A DNA stretch of 64,000 nt from Sterolibacterium sp. Lineage in GTDB: Bacteria; Pseudomonadota; Gammaproteobacteria; Burkholderiales; Rhodocyclaceae. The DNA lies in assembly GCA_018061005.1 (NCBI GenBank), contig JAGOVA010000007.1:1-64000 (forward strand), written 5' to 3'. The notes below the pieces were generated by a model. That model saw only the letters and a list, made by a program, of their open reading frames with translations. It made no database searches and was not told where the DNA came from. The translations under genes were made by a program, and so were the position numbers. This document shows, one piece after another, positions 45,902-55,137 of this stretch (the first letter of the stretch is position 1; each line of letters starts with the position of its first letter).

Positions 45902-45917
45902 AGCAGACTTCGTGCCA
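45902..45917 (-). promoter_or_regulatory. Sigma-54-type promoter of porin-glnK-amtB
   Basis: Read on the minus strand the site is TGGCACGAAGTCTGCT. It has the invariant GG and GC at 12-base distance and TGGCACG exact for the -24 element. The -12 element reads CTGC instead of TTGC. It lies about 52 bp upstream of the porin start. With glnK-amtB behind it, NtrC-dependent control is expected. Confidence 0.75.
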
Positions 45918-45998
45918 GATATGAATAACACCGTTAAAACAAATGGTTGGTATGTTTTTGCAGGAATGGTGGACGCTGGCTTGCACCAACTTGTGGCG

Positions 45999-46024
45999 CG
46001 ATCCGGTGTGGGCGCACCGGATCG
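45999..46024. repeat. Perfect inverted repeat in the divergent region
   Basis: Ten-base arms CGATCCGGTG/CACCGGATCG enclose a six-base spacer. There is no T-run on either side, so it looks like an operator or protein-binding site rather than a terminator. The partner protein is unknown. Confidence 0.6.
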
Positions 46025-46100
46025 GGCGAGCGCCTCGATTCACGGATTTCAGGCGGCGACAACTCAACGTGGGCAATGTAGGTCATGGGTGCATAGTGTT

Positions 46101-46129
46101 TTGAGTGCTTGCCGGTATGCCTGTACAAT
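46101..46129 (+). promoter_or_regulatory. Sigma-70-like promoter for the thiolase cluster
   Basis: TTGAGT and TACAAT are separated by 17 bases, matching four and five of six consensus positions. It lies about 150 bp before the thiolase start and would leave a 140-base leader. Confidence 0.55.
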
Positions 46130-46278
46130 AGGCAGGTTTTTTCCGGCAATTTGACGGTTCGTGGCTATGCCACGAACCCCCTCTGCACCATTTCCCATGA
46201 AGGTGGATCGCCGTTGCGGCGCTCGACCCTCGCCCCCCTCACCCGTTTTTCTTTTCCTGACAGGACTGGGAGTTTCAG

Positions 46279-47487
46279 ATGACTGATGCTTACATTTTCG
46301 ATTGCGTACGCACGCCCCGCGGCAAAGGCAAGGCCGACGGCAAGCTGCATGAGCTGACCCCGATCAACCTCGCCAGCCAGACGCTGATCGCACTGCGCGA
46401 ACGCAACAAACTCGACACCAGCCTGGTGGAAGACGTGATCCTCGGTTGCGTTACGCCGATCCAGGAGCAAGGCGGCAACGTGGGCCGGATTGCTGCGCTG
46501 GTGGCGGATTATCCGCAGACCGTGCCGGGCATCCAGATCAATCGTTACTGCGGTTCCGGCCTCGAAGCCGTGAATCTGGCTGCCGCCAAAGTGGGCGCGG
46601 GGCAGATCGATCTGGCCATCGGCGGCGGCGTGGAATCCATGTCGCGTATCACCATGGGTTCGGACGGCGGTGCCTGGGCGCTGGACCCGGCCGTAGCCTT
46701 CAAAACCTACTTTGTGACGCAAGGGATTGCCGCTGACCTGCTGGCTTCCAAGCGCGGCCACACCCGTGAGCGGGTCGATGCTTACTCGGTGGAAAGCCAG
46801 AAGCGCGCGGCCAAGGCGTGGGCAGAAGGACTCTTCGCCAAGTCGGTGATTCCGGTGCGCGACATCATCGGCGAAGTGCTGCTCGACCGCGATGAAACCG
46901 TGCGCGGCAACACCACCATGGAAACCCTGGGCAACCTCGCTCCCGCCTTTACCATGCTGGGTCAGGCTTACGGCTTTGACGGCGTGGCGATGCAGCGGTA
47001 TCCCGAAGTTGAAAAAATCAACCATATTCACCACGCTGGCAACAGCTCGGGTGTGGTTGATGGCGCATCCGCCGTGCTGGTTGGCAGCAAGGCGGGCGGT
47101 GAGCGTGCCGGGCTGAAGGCACGCGCCCGCATCGTCGCCACGGCGACCATCGGCTCCGAGCCGACCATCATGCTCGACGGCCCGGCGGCCGCTGCGCGTC
47201 GCTGCTTGCAGAAGGCCAACCTCAAGGTCACCGACATCGACCTGTTCGAGTTGAACGAAGCCTTCGCTTCCGTGGTGCTGGCCTTCATGGACGAACTCAA
47301 CGTGCCGCACGACAGGATGAACGTCAATGGCGGCGCGATTGCCATGGGTCACCCGCTGGGGGCGACCGGCGGCATGCTGGTGGGGACGGTGATCGACGAG
47401 CTCGAACGCCGCAATCTGCGCTACGGCATGGTGGCACTGTGTGAAGCCGCCGGCATGGCCACGGCCACCATCATCGAACGCATCTGA
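46279..47487 (+). CDS. Acetyl-CoA C-acyltransferase (thiolase)
   Basis: The protein has 402 residues. Catalytic Cys91 (NRYCGSGLEAV), the His loop GGAIAMGHPLGATG and the second Cys in VALCEAAGMAT are all in place. It cleaves 3-ketoacyl-CoA to acetyl-CoA and a shortened acyl-CoA, the last step of beta-oxidation. The following gene encodes the multifunctional beta-oxidation partner, so the pair acts as a FadA/FadB-like complex. GGGAG precedes the ATG. Confidence 0.95.
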   Translation: MTDAYIFDCVRTPRGKGKADGKLHELTPINLASQTLIALRERNKLDTSLVEDVILGCVTPIQEQGGNVGRIAALVADYPQTVPGIQINRYCGSGLEAVNLAAAKVGAGQIDLAIGGGVESMSRITMGSDGGAWALDPAVAFKTYFVTQGIAADLLASKRGHTRERVDAYSVESQKRAAKAWAEGLFAKSVIPVRDIIGEVLLDRDETVRGNTTMETLGNLAPAFTMLGQAYGFDGVAMQRYPEVEKINHIHHAGNSSGVVDGASAVLVGSKAGGERAGLKARARIVATATIGSEPTIMLDGPAAAARRCLQKANLKVTDIDLFELNEAFASVVLAFMDELNVPHDRMNVNGGAIAMGHPLGATGGMLVGTVIDELERRNLRYGMVALCEAAGMATATIIERI

Positions 47488-47510
47488 GACAACGCATATA
47501 TTGAGTTATT

Positions 47511-47583
47511 CCGTTCGCCCTGAGCCTGTCGAAGGGCATCACAAATAAATGTGAAAGGGCTTCGACAAGCTCAGCCCGAACGG
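47511..47583. repeat. Dispersed inverted-repeat element (copy 2, both arms)
   Basis: Two arms of the TTCGACAGGCTCAGG-type repeat face each other: 47511-47537 and, inverted and slightly diverged, 47556-47583. Together they can form a long stem between thiolase and fadB genes. The 23521-23546 copy carries one arm only. The stem may act as an intercistronic mRNA structure. Confidence 0.7.
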
Positions 47584-47623
47584 AAAAATAAACCCGCGTT
47601 TCACAAAAAATTTCGAGGACCAT

Positions 47624-49807
47624 ATGAATCAGATCTTCCAACTCACTGTTGATGCCGACGGCATCGCCACGCTGCTGATCGACAAGAAAGATAGCACCAT
47701 GAACACCATCGATCAGGTGTTCATTGACGAAATCACCGAGAGCATCGACCGCATTTCCTCTGATGCCAGCATCAAGGGCGTGATCCTCACCTCGGGTAAG
47801 GAAGCCTTCCTCGCCGGCGCGGACCTGAAGGGCATCGAGGAGCGTTCGGAGAATGCACCGAACGTGCCGAACAAGGTCATGTTCGATCAAATCTGGTCGC
47901 TGTCCAGCCAGTTCCGTCGCATGGAAACCTGCGGCAAGCCGATCGTCTGTGCGATTAACGGCACGGCCGTCGGTGGCGGTACGGAAATCGCGCTGGCCTG
48001 CCATGCACGCATCGTCGCCAATGATGACGGCATCAAGCTCGGCTTGCCTGAAGTGCAGATCGGCCTGTTGCCCGCAGGCGGCGGCACGCAGCGTCTGCCG
48101 CGTCTGGTCGGTATCCAGGAAGCACTGCCGCTGCTGTTGCAGGGCAAGTCGCTCACGCCGGAAAAAGCACTCAAGTCCGGTTTCATCAACAAGGTCGTGC
48201 CCGCGGCCGATCTGATGGTCGAAGCCAAGAAGTGGCTGCTGGAAACGCCGAACGCCGTGCAACCGTGGGACAAAAAAGGCTTTCAGGTGCCCGGCGGTGC
48301 CGGTCCGGCCTCGGCCAATGTCGCGCAGATGCTGGTGGTCAGCAATGCCATGCTGCAGGCCGGCACCTTCCACAACATGCCCGCCCCGCAAGCGATTGCT
48401 TCGGCGGTCTATGAAGGCACGCAATTGCCGATCGACACCGCGCTGCGTCTGGAAGCCAAGTACATGGTCGGCCTGATGAAGGGCGATGTGTCGCGCGGCA
48501 TGATCCGCACCCTGTTCATCAACATGGGCAAGGCCAACAAGCTGATGCACCGTCCGGAAGGGGTGGCCAAGACCACGTTCAAGAAGATCGGCGTGATCGG
48601 TGCCGGCCTGATGGGCGCGGGGGTGGCGTACTGTTGCGCCAAGGAAGGCGTGGAGGTCGTACTGATCGACCTCAAGCAGGAGGCGGCTGACAAGGGCAAG
48701 GATTACACCGTCAAGAAGTACAAGAAGGCGATCGAGCGCGGTCGTGCCACGCAGGCTGAAGCCGATGCCGTGCTGGCGCGGATCACCGCCACCACCGATT
48801 ATGCTGCGCTGAAAGACGCGCAGCTGGTGGTCGAAGCGGTGTTCGAAGATCGTGGCATCAAGGCCAGGGTCATCAAGGCACTGGAAGCCGTGCTGCCCAA
48901 GGATGCGGTGATTGCCTCCAACACCTCGGCACTGCCAATCAATGATCTGTCGGAAAACTGTGAGCGTCCCGAGAACTTCATCGGTATGCACTTCTTCTCG
49001 CCGGTCGAGCGCATGCCGCTGATTGAAGTCATCTGCGGCAAGCAGGGCAACGCGGTTGCACTCGCCAAGGCACTCGATCTGTGTCAGCTGATGGGCAAGA
49101 CGCCGATCGTCGTCAATGATGGTCCGGGCTTCTTCACCACCCGTTTCATTGGTGCTTACATCACGGAAACCATGGGGATGCTGATGCAGGGTGTCAGCCC
49201 TGCGCTGATCGAAAACGCTGCCAAGGTGGTGGGTTTGCCGATCGGCCCGTTGTCGGTGTCTGATGAAATCGGTCTGGATGTGGCGCACCATGCGGCCGAG
49301 CAGCAGGCCAAGGATCTGGGTGACCGCTTCAAGCCCAACGCGGCTTCGGCCGTCATCCACACCATGGTGGAAAAGCATGGCCGTCATGGTCGCAAGAACG
49401 GCAAGGGCTTCTTTGATTACGACGCCGAAGGCAACAAGACCTTGTGGCCGGGGCTGAACGAAATCTGGCCGCAAAAACCGGCGGATCAGCAGCCCACCGC
49501 CCGTGAAGTGCAGGTGCGTATGCTTTATCCGCAGCTGGTCGATGCGGTCAAGTGCATCGAAGAAGGCGTGCTGACTTCGCCGATCGACGGCGATCTGGGC
49601 GGCATCCTCGGCGTGGGCTTCCCGCCCTACACCGGTGGCCCGTTTAGCATGATGGATGCCATCGGGATGGTCGCGCTGGTGAAGGAGCTGGATCGTCTGG
49701 CCGCCGCGTATGGCGATCAGTTCAAGGCACCGCAGCTGCTGCGTGATATGGCCAAGAACGACCAGACTTTCTATGGTTCCAAGGCGATCTCGTTGAACAA
49801 GAAGTAA
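47624..49807 (+). CDS. 3-hydroxyacyl-CoA dehydrogenase/enoyl-CoA hydratase (FadB/FadJ-like)
   Basis: The protein has 727 residues. The N-terminal crotonase domain has FLAGADLKGIEE and the ICAINGTAVGGGTEIALACH oxyanion block. The catalytic Glu-containing LPEVQIGLLPAGGGTQRLPRLVG follows. The NAD-binding domain begins KIGVIGAGLMGAGVAY near residue 323, and the HxFxP motif IGMHFFSPVERMPLIEVI is intact. It hydrates enoyl-CoA and oxidises the hydroxyacyl-CoA. It forms the beta-oxidation unit with the thiolase upstream. A dispersed repeat lies between them. GAGGA precedes the ATG. Confidence 0.96.
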   Translation: MNQIFQLTVDADGIATLLIDKKDSTMNTIDQVFIDEITESIDRISSDASIKGVILTSGKEAFLAGADLKGIEERSENAPNVPNKVMFDQIWSLSSQFRRMETCGKPIVCAINGTAVGGGTEIALACHARIVANDDGIKLGLPEVQIGLLPAGGGTQRLPRLVGIQEALPLLLQGKSLTPEKALKSGFINKVVPAADLMVEAKKWLLETPNAVQPWDKKGFQVPGGAGPASANVAQMLVVSNAMLQAGTFHNMPAPQAIASAVYEGTQLPIDTALRLEAKYMVGLMKGDVSRGMIRTLFINMGKANKLMHRPEGVAKTTFKKIGVIGAGLMGAGVAYCCAKEGVEVVLIDLKQEAADKGKDYTVKKYKKAIERGRATQAEADAVLARITATTDYAALKDAQLVVEAVFEDRGIKARVIKALEAVLPKDAVIASNTSALPINDLSENCERPENFIGMHFFSPVERMPLIEVICGKQGNAVALAKALDLCQLMGKTPIVVNDGPGFFTTRFIGAYITETMGMLMQGVSPALIENAAKVVGLPIGPLSVSDEIGLDVAHHAAEQQAKDLGDRFKPNAASAVIHTMVEKHGRHGRKNGKGFFDYDAEGNKTLWPGLNEIWPQKPADQQPTAREVQVRMLYPQLVDAVKCIEEGVLTSPIDGDLGGILGVGFPPYTGGPFSMMDAIGMVALVKELDRLAAAYGDQFKAPQLLRDMAKNDQTFYGSKAISLNKK

Positions 49808-49832
49808 GCTGCACTTTTCTGTATTTTTCAGT

Positions 49833-51476
49833 ATGACCGCTCCGGCCGCATCGGGCACTGACGACGAGGTTTTTGATTACATCGTCGTCGGTGCCGGTTC
49901 GGCCGGTTGCGTTTTGGCGGCACGCCTTTCAGCAGACCCGCAGGTGCGTGTGCTGCTGCTGGAAGCCGGTCGCAACGACCGCGATTTTCTCGTCGACATG
50001 CCTGCGGGCTGGGGCAAAATTACTGAAGATGCGCGTTATTGCTGGCTCTACGAAAGCCAGCCGGAAGCCCATCTGCAGCGCCGCCGTGTCGCCTTGCCGC
50101 GTGGCCATCTCATCGGTGGCTGCTCGGCGGTCAATGGCATGGTCTATATCCGTGGCCAGGCCGAAGATTACGATCACTGGAACACACTCGCCTCCGGCTG
50201 GAGCTGGAACGAAGTACTGCCCTATTTTATGCGCGCTGAAAACAATGCGCGCCCCGCACTGCGTCAGGACGCGCTGCATGGCCATGCCGGGCCGTTGTAT
50301 GTGGCTGACCAGATCGAGCGTAATCCCGTCAGCCTCGCGCTGATTGATGCTTGTGAGACGGCGGGCATCCCGCGCAATGTGGATTTCAACGGGGCGGCGC
50401 AGGAAGGCGCGGGGCTGTTTCAGGTGCATATCAAGAACGCCAAACGCGTTTCGATGGCGCACGCCTACCTGCATCCGGCACTTAAACGCGCCAATCTCAC
50501 CCTGCGGATCGAAGCCCCTGCCCAGCGTATTTTGTTTGAGCAGCAGCGGGCGGTCGGTGTCGAATACCGTCAGGCTGGGCAAATCAGGCACAGCCGCGCG
50601 CGCCGCGAGGTGCTGGTGTGTGGCGGTGCCTACAATACCCCGCAATTACTGATGCTTTCCGGCATCGGCCCCGGCGCGCAGTTGCAGCACATGGGGATCG
50701 AAACCCGCGTCGATCGCCCTGACGTGGGCGGCAACCTGCAGGATCATCTGTGTGTGCCGATGGGCTGGCGGCTGCTGTCCGGTAGTGCCAGTTACAACAG
50801 CGCCCTGCGTGGCGTGGGGATGCTGGGCAGCCTGTTGCGCTATCTGTTGCAAAAGCGTGGCCCCTTGACCATGCCTGCTGCCGATGTCGGCATTTTCTGC
50901 AAAAGCGATCCGGCGCTCGATCGACCCGACATCCAGTTTCACGCCCTGCCCGTCAGCGGCGACGGTGAGGCGGCGAAGAAACAGGCGGAGTCGCAGCCCG
51001 GCTTTACGCTCGCGCCTTGCGTGTTGCGCCCCGAATCGCGGGGGCGGGTGAGCCTGGCCTCGGTCGATCCGGCGGCTGCCCCCGCCATCGCGCTGAATTA
51101 CCTGACGCACGAATATGACCGTCGTGTGTTGCTTGCCGGCATGCGCTGGGCACGCCGCATCGCCCAGTCCGCGCCATTGAAAACCCTGGTCGAACATGAA
51201 GTCAGCCCTGGCCATGGTGCGATCAGTGACGAAGCCCTGCTCGATTTTGCTGCCCGTGCTGCGGCCTCGGTGCATCATCCGGTCGGCAGCTGCCGGATGG
51301 GCAACGACGCGCAGGCGGTGGTGGATCACCAGTTACGGGTGCGTGGCGTGGCGGGCTTGCGCGTCATCGATGCTTCCGTCATGCCGGCGATCACCTCGGG
51401 CAATACCAATGCGCCGACGGTGATGCTGGCCGAGCGGGCGGCCGACCTGATTCTTGGCCGCCCGTTGCTGGCCTGA
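49833..51476 (+). CDS. GMC-family FAD-dependent alcohol dehydrogenase
   Basis: The protein has 547 residues. The FAD-binding motif YIVVGAGSAGCVLAARL, the GMC signatures PRGHLIGGCSAVNGMVYIRG and GAYNTPQLLMLSGIGP, and the C-terminal HHPVGSCRMG with a catalytic His and the late ASVMPAITSGNTNAPT block are present. Members oxidise alcohols (choline, alkanols, polyethylene glycol, terpenoid alcohols). Without bet genes nearby, choline is unlikely. An aldehyde dehydrogenase gene two genes downstream could take its product. It lies 25 bp after the FadB-like gene. Confidence 0.93.
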   Translation: MTAPAASGTDDEVFDYIVVGAGSAGCVLAARLSADPQVRVLLLEAGRNDRDFLVDMPAGWGKITEDARYCWLYESQPEAHLQRRRVALPRGHLIGGCSAVNGMVYIRGQAEDYDHWNTLASGWSWNEVLPYFMRAENNARPALRQDALHGHAGPLYVADQIERNPVSLALIDACETAGIPRNVDFNGAAQEGAGLFQVHIKNAKRVSMAHAYLHPALKRANLTLRIEAPAQRILFEQQRAVGVEYRQAGQIRHSRARREVLVCGGAYNTPQLLMLSGIGPGAQLQHMGIETRVDRPDVGGNLQDHLCVPMGWRLLSGSASYNSALRGVGMLGSLLRYLLQKRGPLTMPAADVGIFCKSDPALDRPDIQFHALPVSGDGEAAKKQAESQPGFTLAPCVLRPESRGRVSLASVDPAAAPAIALNYLTHEYDRRVLLAGMRWARRIAQSAPLKTLVEHEVSPGHGAISDEALLDFAARAAASVHHPVGSCRMGNDAQAVVDHQLRVRGVAGLRVIDASVMPAITSGNTNAPTVMLAERAADLILGRPLLA

Positions 51477-51565
51477 TTTTCGCAGCACCATGCGGAGAAC
51501 TGCATGAATACTGGTTCTTCGTAGTTTGTGCCCCCTATTTCAATGTCCGTGACAATCTATTCATC

Positions 51566-52252
51566 ATGACGACTCCTGCCCTGTCTGTGACTGAAGCCGT
51601 GGCCAGCCGCAGCTCCAAGCGTGCTTTCCTCGATACGCCGGTTCCCGCCGCACTGGTGCGCGAGATACTCGGTAAAGCCCAGCGCGCGCCTTCAGGCGGC
51701 AATCTGCAACCGTGGATTGTGCATGTGCTGGGTGGCGCGGAGCTGGCGCGCTTCAGAGCGCTGATGCGTGAGCGGCGCGCGGCCAACGCGGCGGGCGATG
51801 GTGCGGAATATCCGATTTATCCCGAACAGCTCGCCGAACCGTATCGAGCGCGGCGCGGCCAATGTGGTGAGGACATGTATGCCACGCTGGGCATCGCCCG
51901 CGAAAACAAGGCGGCGCGGATCGAGTTCATCGGCGGCAATTTCGATTTCTGGAATGCGCCCGTCGCCCTGTTCATCTGCATCGACCGTAGCCTGGGCGCT
52001 ACGCAATGGGTCGATCTCGGCCTTTACCTGCAAACCGTGATGCTGCTGGCGCGTGAAGCCGGGCTCGACACCTGCGCCCAGGAATTCTGGACGCTGTGGC
52101 ACAAGACCGTTGCCGAATTTCTGTCATTGCCCGGCAACGTCATGCCGTTCTGTGGCATGGCGCTGGGGCATGCCGACCCGGCGCATCGGGTGAATGCACT
52201 GCAAACTGCACGGGTACCGCTGGCGGAGAGTGTGGTGTTTCATGGGCTATGA
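51566..52252 (+). CDS. Nitroreductase family protein
   Basis: The protein has 228 residues. The nitroreductase fold is shown by SRSSKRAFLDTPVPAALVREIL, the FMN-binding APSGGNLQPWIVHVL block and GMALGHADPAHRVN near the end. These FMN enzymes reduce nitro groups, quinones or enones using NAD(P)H. The real substrate is unknown. It is the fourth gene of the oxidation cluster and lies 90 bp after the GMC gene, so it may have its own start signals. Confidence 0.9.
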   Translation: MTTPALSVTEAVASRSSKRAFLDTPVPAALVREILGKAQRAPSGGNLQPWIVHVLGGAELARFRALMRERRAANAAGDGAEYPIYPEQLAEPYRARRGQCGEDMYATLGIARENKAARIEFIGGNFDFWNAPVALFICIDRSLGATQWVDLGLYLQTVMLLAREAGLDTCAQEFWTLWHKTVAEFLSLPGNVMPFCGMALGHADPAHRVNALQTARVPLAESVVFHGL

Positions 52253-52273
52253 GATGAGCTCGTCCGGATTTTT

Positions 52274-52294
52274 GATTCCCTGTTCTAGGGAATC
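52274..52294. repeat. Inverted repeat after the nitroreductase gene
   Basis: Perfect eight-base arms GATTCCCT/AGGGAATC enclose a five-base loop. No T-run follows on the plus strand, while ATTTTT lies before it. It could be a weak terminator for an opposite transcript or an operator before the aldehyde dehydrogenase gene. Confidence 0.5.
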
Positions 52295-52378
52295 TGCCCC
52301 TGCGTACCCTATGGCATGCGGTAAAATTTTCTGCTTTGTAAATTAACGAATTCACTTATACCCTGGAGGAACTGGAAC

Positions 52379-53908
52379 ATGGCTATCTTTGAACGTCTGC
52401 AAACCGAGCCTGGTCAGCGACGCAAGCTCCGTATGAAAAGTCCGGTGACGCTGGAAGTCATTGGTGAAATCGAATGTGCCAGCAAGGAAGATGTCGCAGC
52501 AGCCATCGCGCGTGCGCGCACGGCGCAGCAAGCCTGGGCGCAGAAAACACCCGCCGAGCGGGCTGCCGTGGTGCTGAAGGCGCGCGATGTGGTGCTGAAG
52601 CGGCAGGACGACGTGGTCGCCACCGTCATCCGCGAAACCGGCAAGCCGCCCGCCGATGCGGTGAGCATGGAAATTTTCGCGTCTTGCGATGTGATGACCT
52701 TCTACGCCAAGAATGCCGAAAAGTTCCTCAGTGTTGAAAAACGCCCGGTGCATGGTTTGATGGGCATGATCAAGACCCTGCGGGTCGCCTACAAGCCGCT
52801 GGGTGTGGTGGGCATCATCACGCCGTGGAATGGCCCATTCATCCTCAGCATGAATCCGACCACGCAGGCACTGCTGGCGGGTAATGCCGTGCTGCTCAAA
52901 GGCTCTGAAGTCACGCCGGAATCGACCAAAATGGTCGAGACGGTATACAGGGAAGCGGGGCTGCCCGATGGCCTGCTGCAGGTGATTTATGGTGACGGCC
53001 AGACGGGGGCGGACATTCTCGATGCGGGGATCCAGAAAGCCTCCTTCACCGGCAGTGTGGCGACGGGTCGCAAGGTGGGTGAAGTTTGTGGCCGCAATCT
53101 GGTGCCCTGCTCGCTGGAACTGGGCGGCACCGATGCGATGATCGTTTGCGGCGATGCCCATTTCGATCTCGCCGTCGATGGCGCACTGTATGGCTCCTGT
53201 CTGAACAGCGGTCATTATTGTTGTGGCACGCAACGGGTGTATGTGGTCGAGTCGTTGTATGACAAATTCGTTGAATCGGTGGCGACGAAGGCGAAGGCCT
53301 TGCGTCAGGGGCCGCAGCATGGGGAAAACGAAGATCTCGGCGCGGTGTTCTGGGACAAGCAGATGGACATCATCGAAGAGCATGTTCAGGATGCCGTGAA
53401 GAAGGGCGCACGTCTGCTCGCCGGTGGTCGTCGCAATCCCGAACTCAAGGGCTTGTACTACGAAGCCACAGTGCTGGCTGACTGCAACCACAGCATGCTG
53501 GTGATGTGCGAAGAAACGTTTGGCCCGGTGGTCTGCATCCAGAAGGTGCGCGACGAAGCCGAAGCCATCATCATGGCCAATGATTCCGCCTATGGCCTGA
53601 ACGGCACGGTGTTTTCCAAGAACAAGGAAAAGGCGTATCAGATCGCCCTGCAGATGGATACCGGAGCGGTCTGTGTGAATGACATCGCCGTGACTTACGG
53701 CGTGCCGGAAGCCCCCTTTGGCGGCGTCAAGGCGAGTGGTGTGGGGCAGGTTAACGGGCTGGACGGCCTGCGTAAATACAGCCATGCTTTCCCGGTGATC
53801 CTCAACCGCTTCAACATGCCCAAGCTGCCCGCCTCCTATCCGTATTCAGCCAAGGCACTCAAAGATACGAAGAAGCTGATGAAATTCATCTGGAAGCCGG
53901 GCAAGTAA
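52379..53908 (+). CDS. NAD(P)-dependent aldehyde dehydrogenase
   Basis: The protein has 509 residues. ALDH family blocks are present: GIITPWNGPFILSMN, the cofactor-binding FTGSVATGRKVGEV, the Glu loop LELGGTDAMIVC and the catalytic Cys region NSGHYCCGTQRVYV, where two Cys residues are adjacent. EETFGPVVCIQKV closes the set. It oxidises an aldehyde to the acid. CTGGAGGAACTGG before the ATG is a strong ribosome site. Probably acts after the GMC alcohol dehydrogenase and before CoA activation, although no acyl-CoA synthetase gene is in the window. Confidence 0.95.
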   Translation: MAIFERLQTEPGQRRKLRMKSPVTLEVIGEIECASKEDVAAAIARARTAQQAWAQKTPAERAAVVLKARDVVLKRQDDVVATVIRETGKPPADAVSMEIFASCDVMTFYAKNAEKFLSVEKRPVHGLMGMIKTLRVAYKPLGVVGIITPWNGPFILSMNPTTQALLAGNAVLLKGSEVTPESTKMVETVYREAGLPDGLLQVIYGDGQTGADILDAGIQKASFTGSVATGRKVGEVCGRNLVPCSLELGGTDAMIVCGDAHFDLAVDGALYGSCLNSGHYCCGTQRVYVVESLYDKFVESVATKAKALRQGPQHGENEDLGAVFWDKQMDIIEEHVQDAVKKGARLLAGGRRNPELKGLYYEATVLADCNHSMLVMCEETFGPVVCIQKVRDEAEAIIMANDSAYGLNGTVFSKNKEKAYQIALQMDTGAVCVNDIAVTYGVPEAPFGGVKASGVGQVNGLDGLRKYSHAFPVILNRFNMPKLPASYPYSAKALKDTKKLMKFIWKPGK

Positions 53909-53980
53909 GCCATCCTTTCATACGCAACCTTTCGGGGAGGGCGCATGCGTGCCCTCCCCTTGTCATATCAGGAGCCCGCC

Positions 53981-55111
53981 ATGCGTACTACCCTTTGCGA
54001 TCTGCTCGGCATTGAAGCGCCGATCTTCGCGTTCACCCATTGCCGTGATGTGGTCGTCGAAGTCTCCAAGGCCGGTGGTTTTGGCGTGCTCGGGTTGGTC
54101 GGCTTTCCGCCAGAACGCATCAAGGAAGAGCTTGACTGGATCGACGCCCGCATCGGCGACAAGCCCTACGGCATTGATATTGTCATCCCGCAGAAATATG
54201 AGGGGATGGATGCCGACATGGCACCGGCGCAGCTGGAAGCCATGCTGCAGGCCATGGTGCCGCAAGGGCATCACGATTTTGCCGAGAAAATCCTGCGCGA
54301 ACATGGCACGCCCGAATGGCCAGCCGGTGAGCCGGATATGGGGCTGCTGGGCTGGACGGAAGCCACCGCGCGCCCGATGCTCGAAGAAGCCCTGAAACAC
54401 CCCAAAGTACGCCTGGTGGCCAACGCACTGGGCACGCCGCCCAAGGAAGTGATCGACGAAATTCACGCCAGCGGGCGACTGGTGGCGGCACTCTGCGGCA
54501 AGGTCAAGCAGGGGCTCAGGCACAAAGCGGCCGGGGTGGATATCGTCATCGCCCAGGGCGGCGAGGGCGGCGGTCATTGCGGTGAAATCGGCTCCATGGT
54601 GCTGTGGCCGCAGATGGTCGATGCACTCGCACCCACGCCGGTGCTGGGCGCGGGCGGCGTGGGCAATGGCCGTCAGGTTGCGGCGGCACTGGCCTTGGGT
54701 TGCGCCGGAGTGTGGACGGGTTCGCTGTGGCTCACCGTGACCGAAGCCGACAACGAACCAGCGCAGAAAGAAGACCTGCTGCGCGCCACCTCCGAAGACA
54801 CCGTGCGATCCCGCGCGTGGACGGGTAAGCCGTGCCGGATGGTTAAAAACGATTGGACGCAAGCCTGGGAACAAGCGGAAAACCCAAAGCCGCTAGGCAT
54901 GCCGCTGCAAGGACTGGTCAGTGCTGACGCGATCCGTCGCACCCATCGCTATGCGGGGGTGGCCGATACACAGAAAGTGCTGTTCAACCCCTGCGGCCAG
55001 GTGATCGGCCAGATCAACCAGATCGAATCCAGCCGCGACGTGGTGTCGCGCCTGCTCAATGAATATGCCGATGCCGTCGGGCATCTGGAGGCGTTGAATT
55101 CGACCGCGTAA
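53981..55111 (+). CDS. Nitronate monooxygenase-like flavoprotein (NPD family)
   Basis: The protein has 376 residues from MRTTLCDLL, chosen because AGGAG lies before it; the frame extends 12 codons upstream. A FMN TIM barrel with FGVLGLVGFPPERI, the AQGGEGGGHCGEIGSM phosphate-binding block and LGAGGVGNGRQVAAAL matches nitronate monooxygenase/enoyl reductase II relatives. Residue HCG in the middle block is typical. Members oxidise nitronates or act on related enolates. Its place at the end of the acyl-CoA/alcohol/aldehyde cluster points to a catabolic role rather than fatty-acid synthesis (inference). A terminator follows at once. Confidence 0.87.
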   Translation: MRTTLCDLLGIEAPIFAFTHCRDVVVEVSKAGGFGVLGLVGFPPERIKEELDWIDARIGDKPYGIDIVIPQKYEGMDADMAPAQLEAMLQAMVPQGHHDFAEKILREHGTPEWPAGEPDMGLLGWTEATARPMLEEALKHPKVRLVANALGTPPKEVIDEIHASGRLVAALCGKVKQGLRHKAAGVDIVIAQGGEGGGHCGEIGSMVLWPQMVDALAPTPVLGAGGVGNGRQVAAALALGCAGVWTGSLWLTVTEADNEPAQKEDLLRATSEDTVRSRAWTGKPCRMVKNDWTQAWEQAENPKPLGMPLQGLVSADAIRRTHRYAGVADTQKVLFNPCGQVIGQINQIESSRDVVSRLLNEYADAVGHLEALNSTA

Positions 55112-55137
55112 GCCGATCCAGGGTTATCGGCTTTTTA
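55110..55137 (+). terminator. Terminator of the oxidation cluster
   Basis: Arms AAGCCGAT/ATCGGCTT with an eight-base loop start in the stop codon of the flavoprotein gene and are followed by TTT then AAAT. The T-run runs into the 18-bp repeat described at 55129. Confidence 0.8.

Larger units (their letters stand above)
45918..46278. other. Divergent control region between porin and thiolase
   Basis: No gene is seen. The left part should hold the NtrC enhancer sites; one partial candidate, TGCACCAACTTGTGGCG at about 45982-45998, is only half matched. The middle holds an inverted repeat and the right part holds a sigma-70-like promoter, both listed separately. Confidence 0.45.

Noticed and set aside
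47471..49858. Very long open frame on the minus strand opposite the FadB-like gene
   Set aside because: It is antisense to a gene with full catalytic motifs, has no ribosome site and no family-like sequence. Long antisense frames are common in GC-rich coding DNA.
49833..53908. Choline-to-betaine pathway (betA and betB)
   Set aside because: A GMC dehydrogenase and an aldehyde dehydrogenase are both present, but they sit in a beta-oxidation cluster without betI or a choline transporter, so the specific names are not justified.
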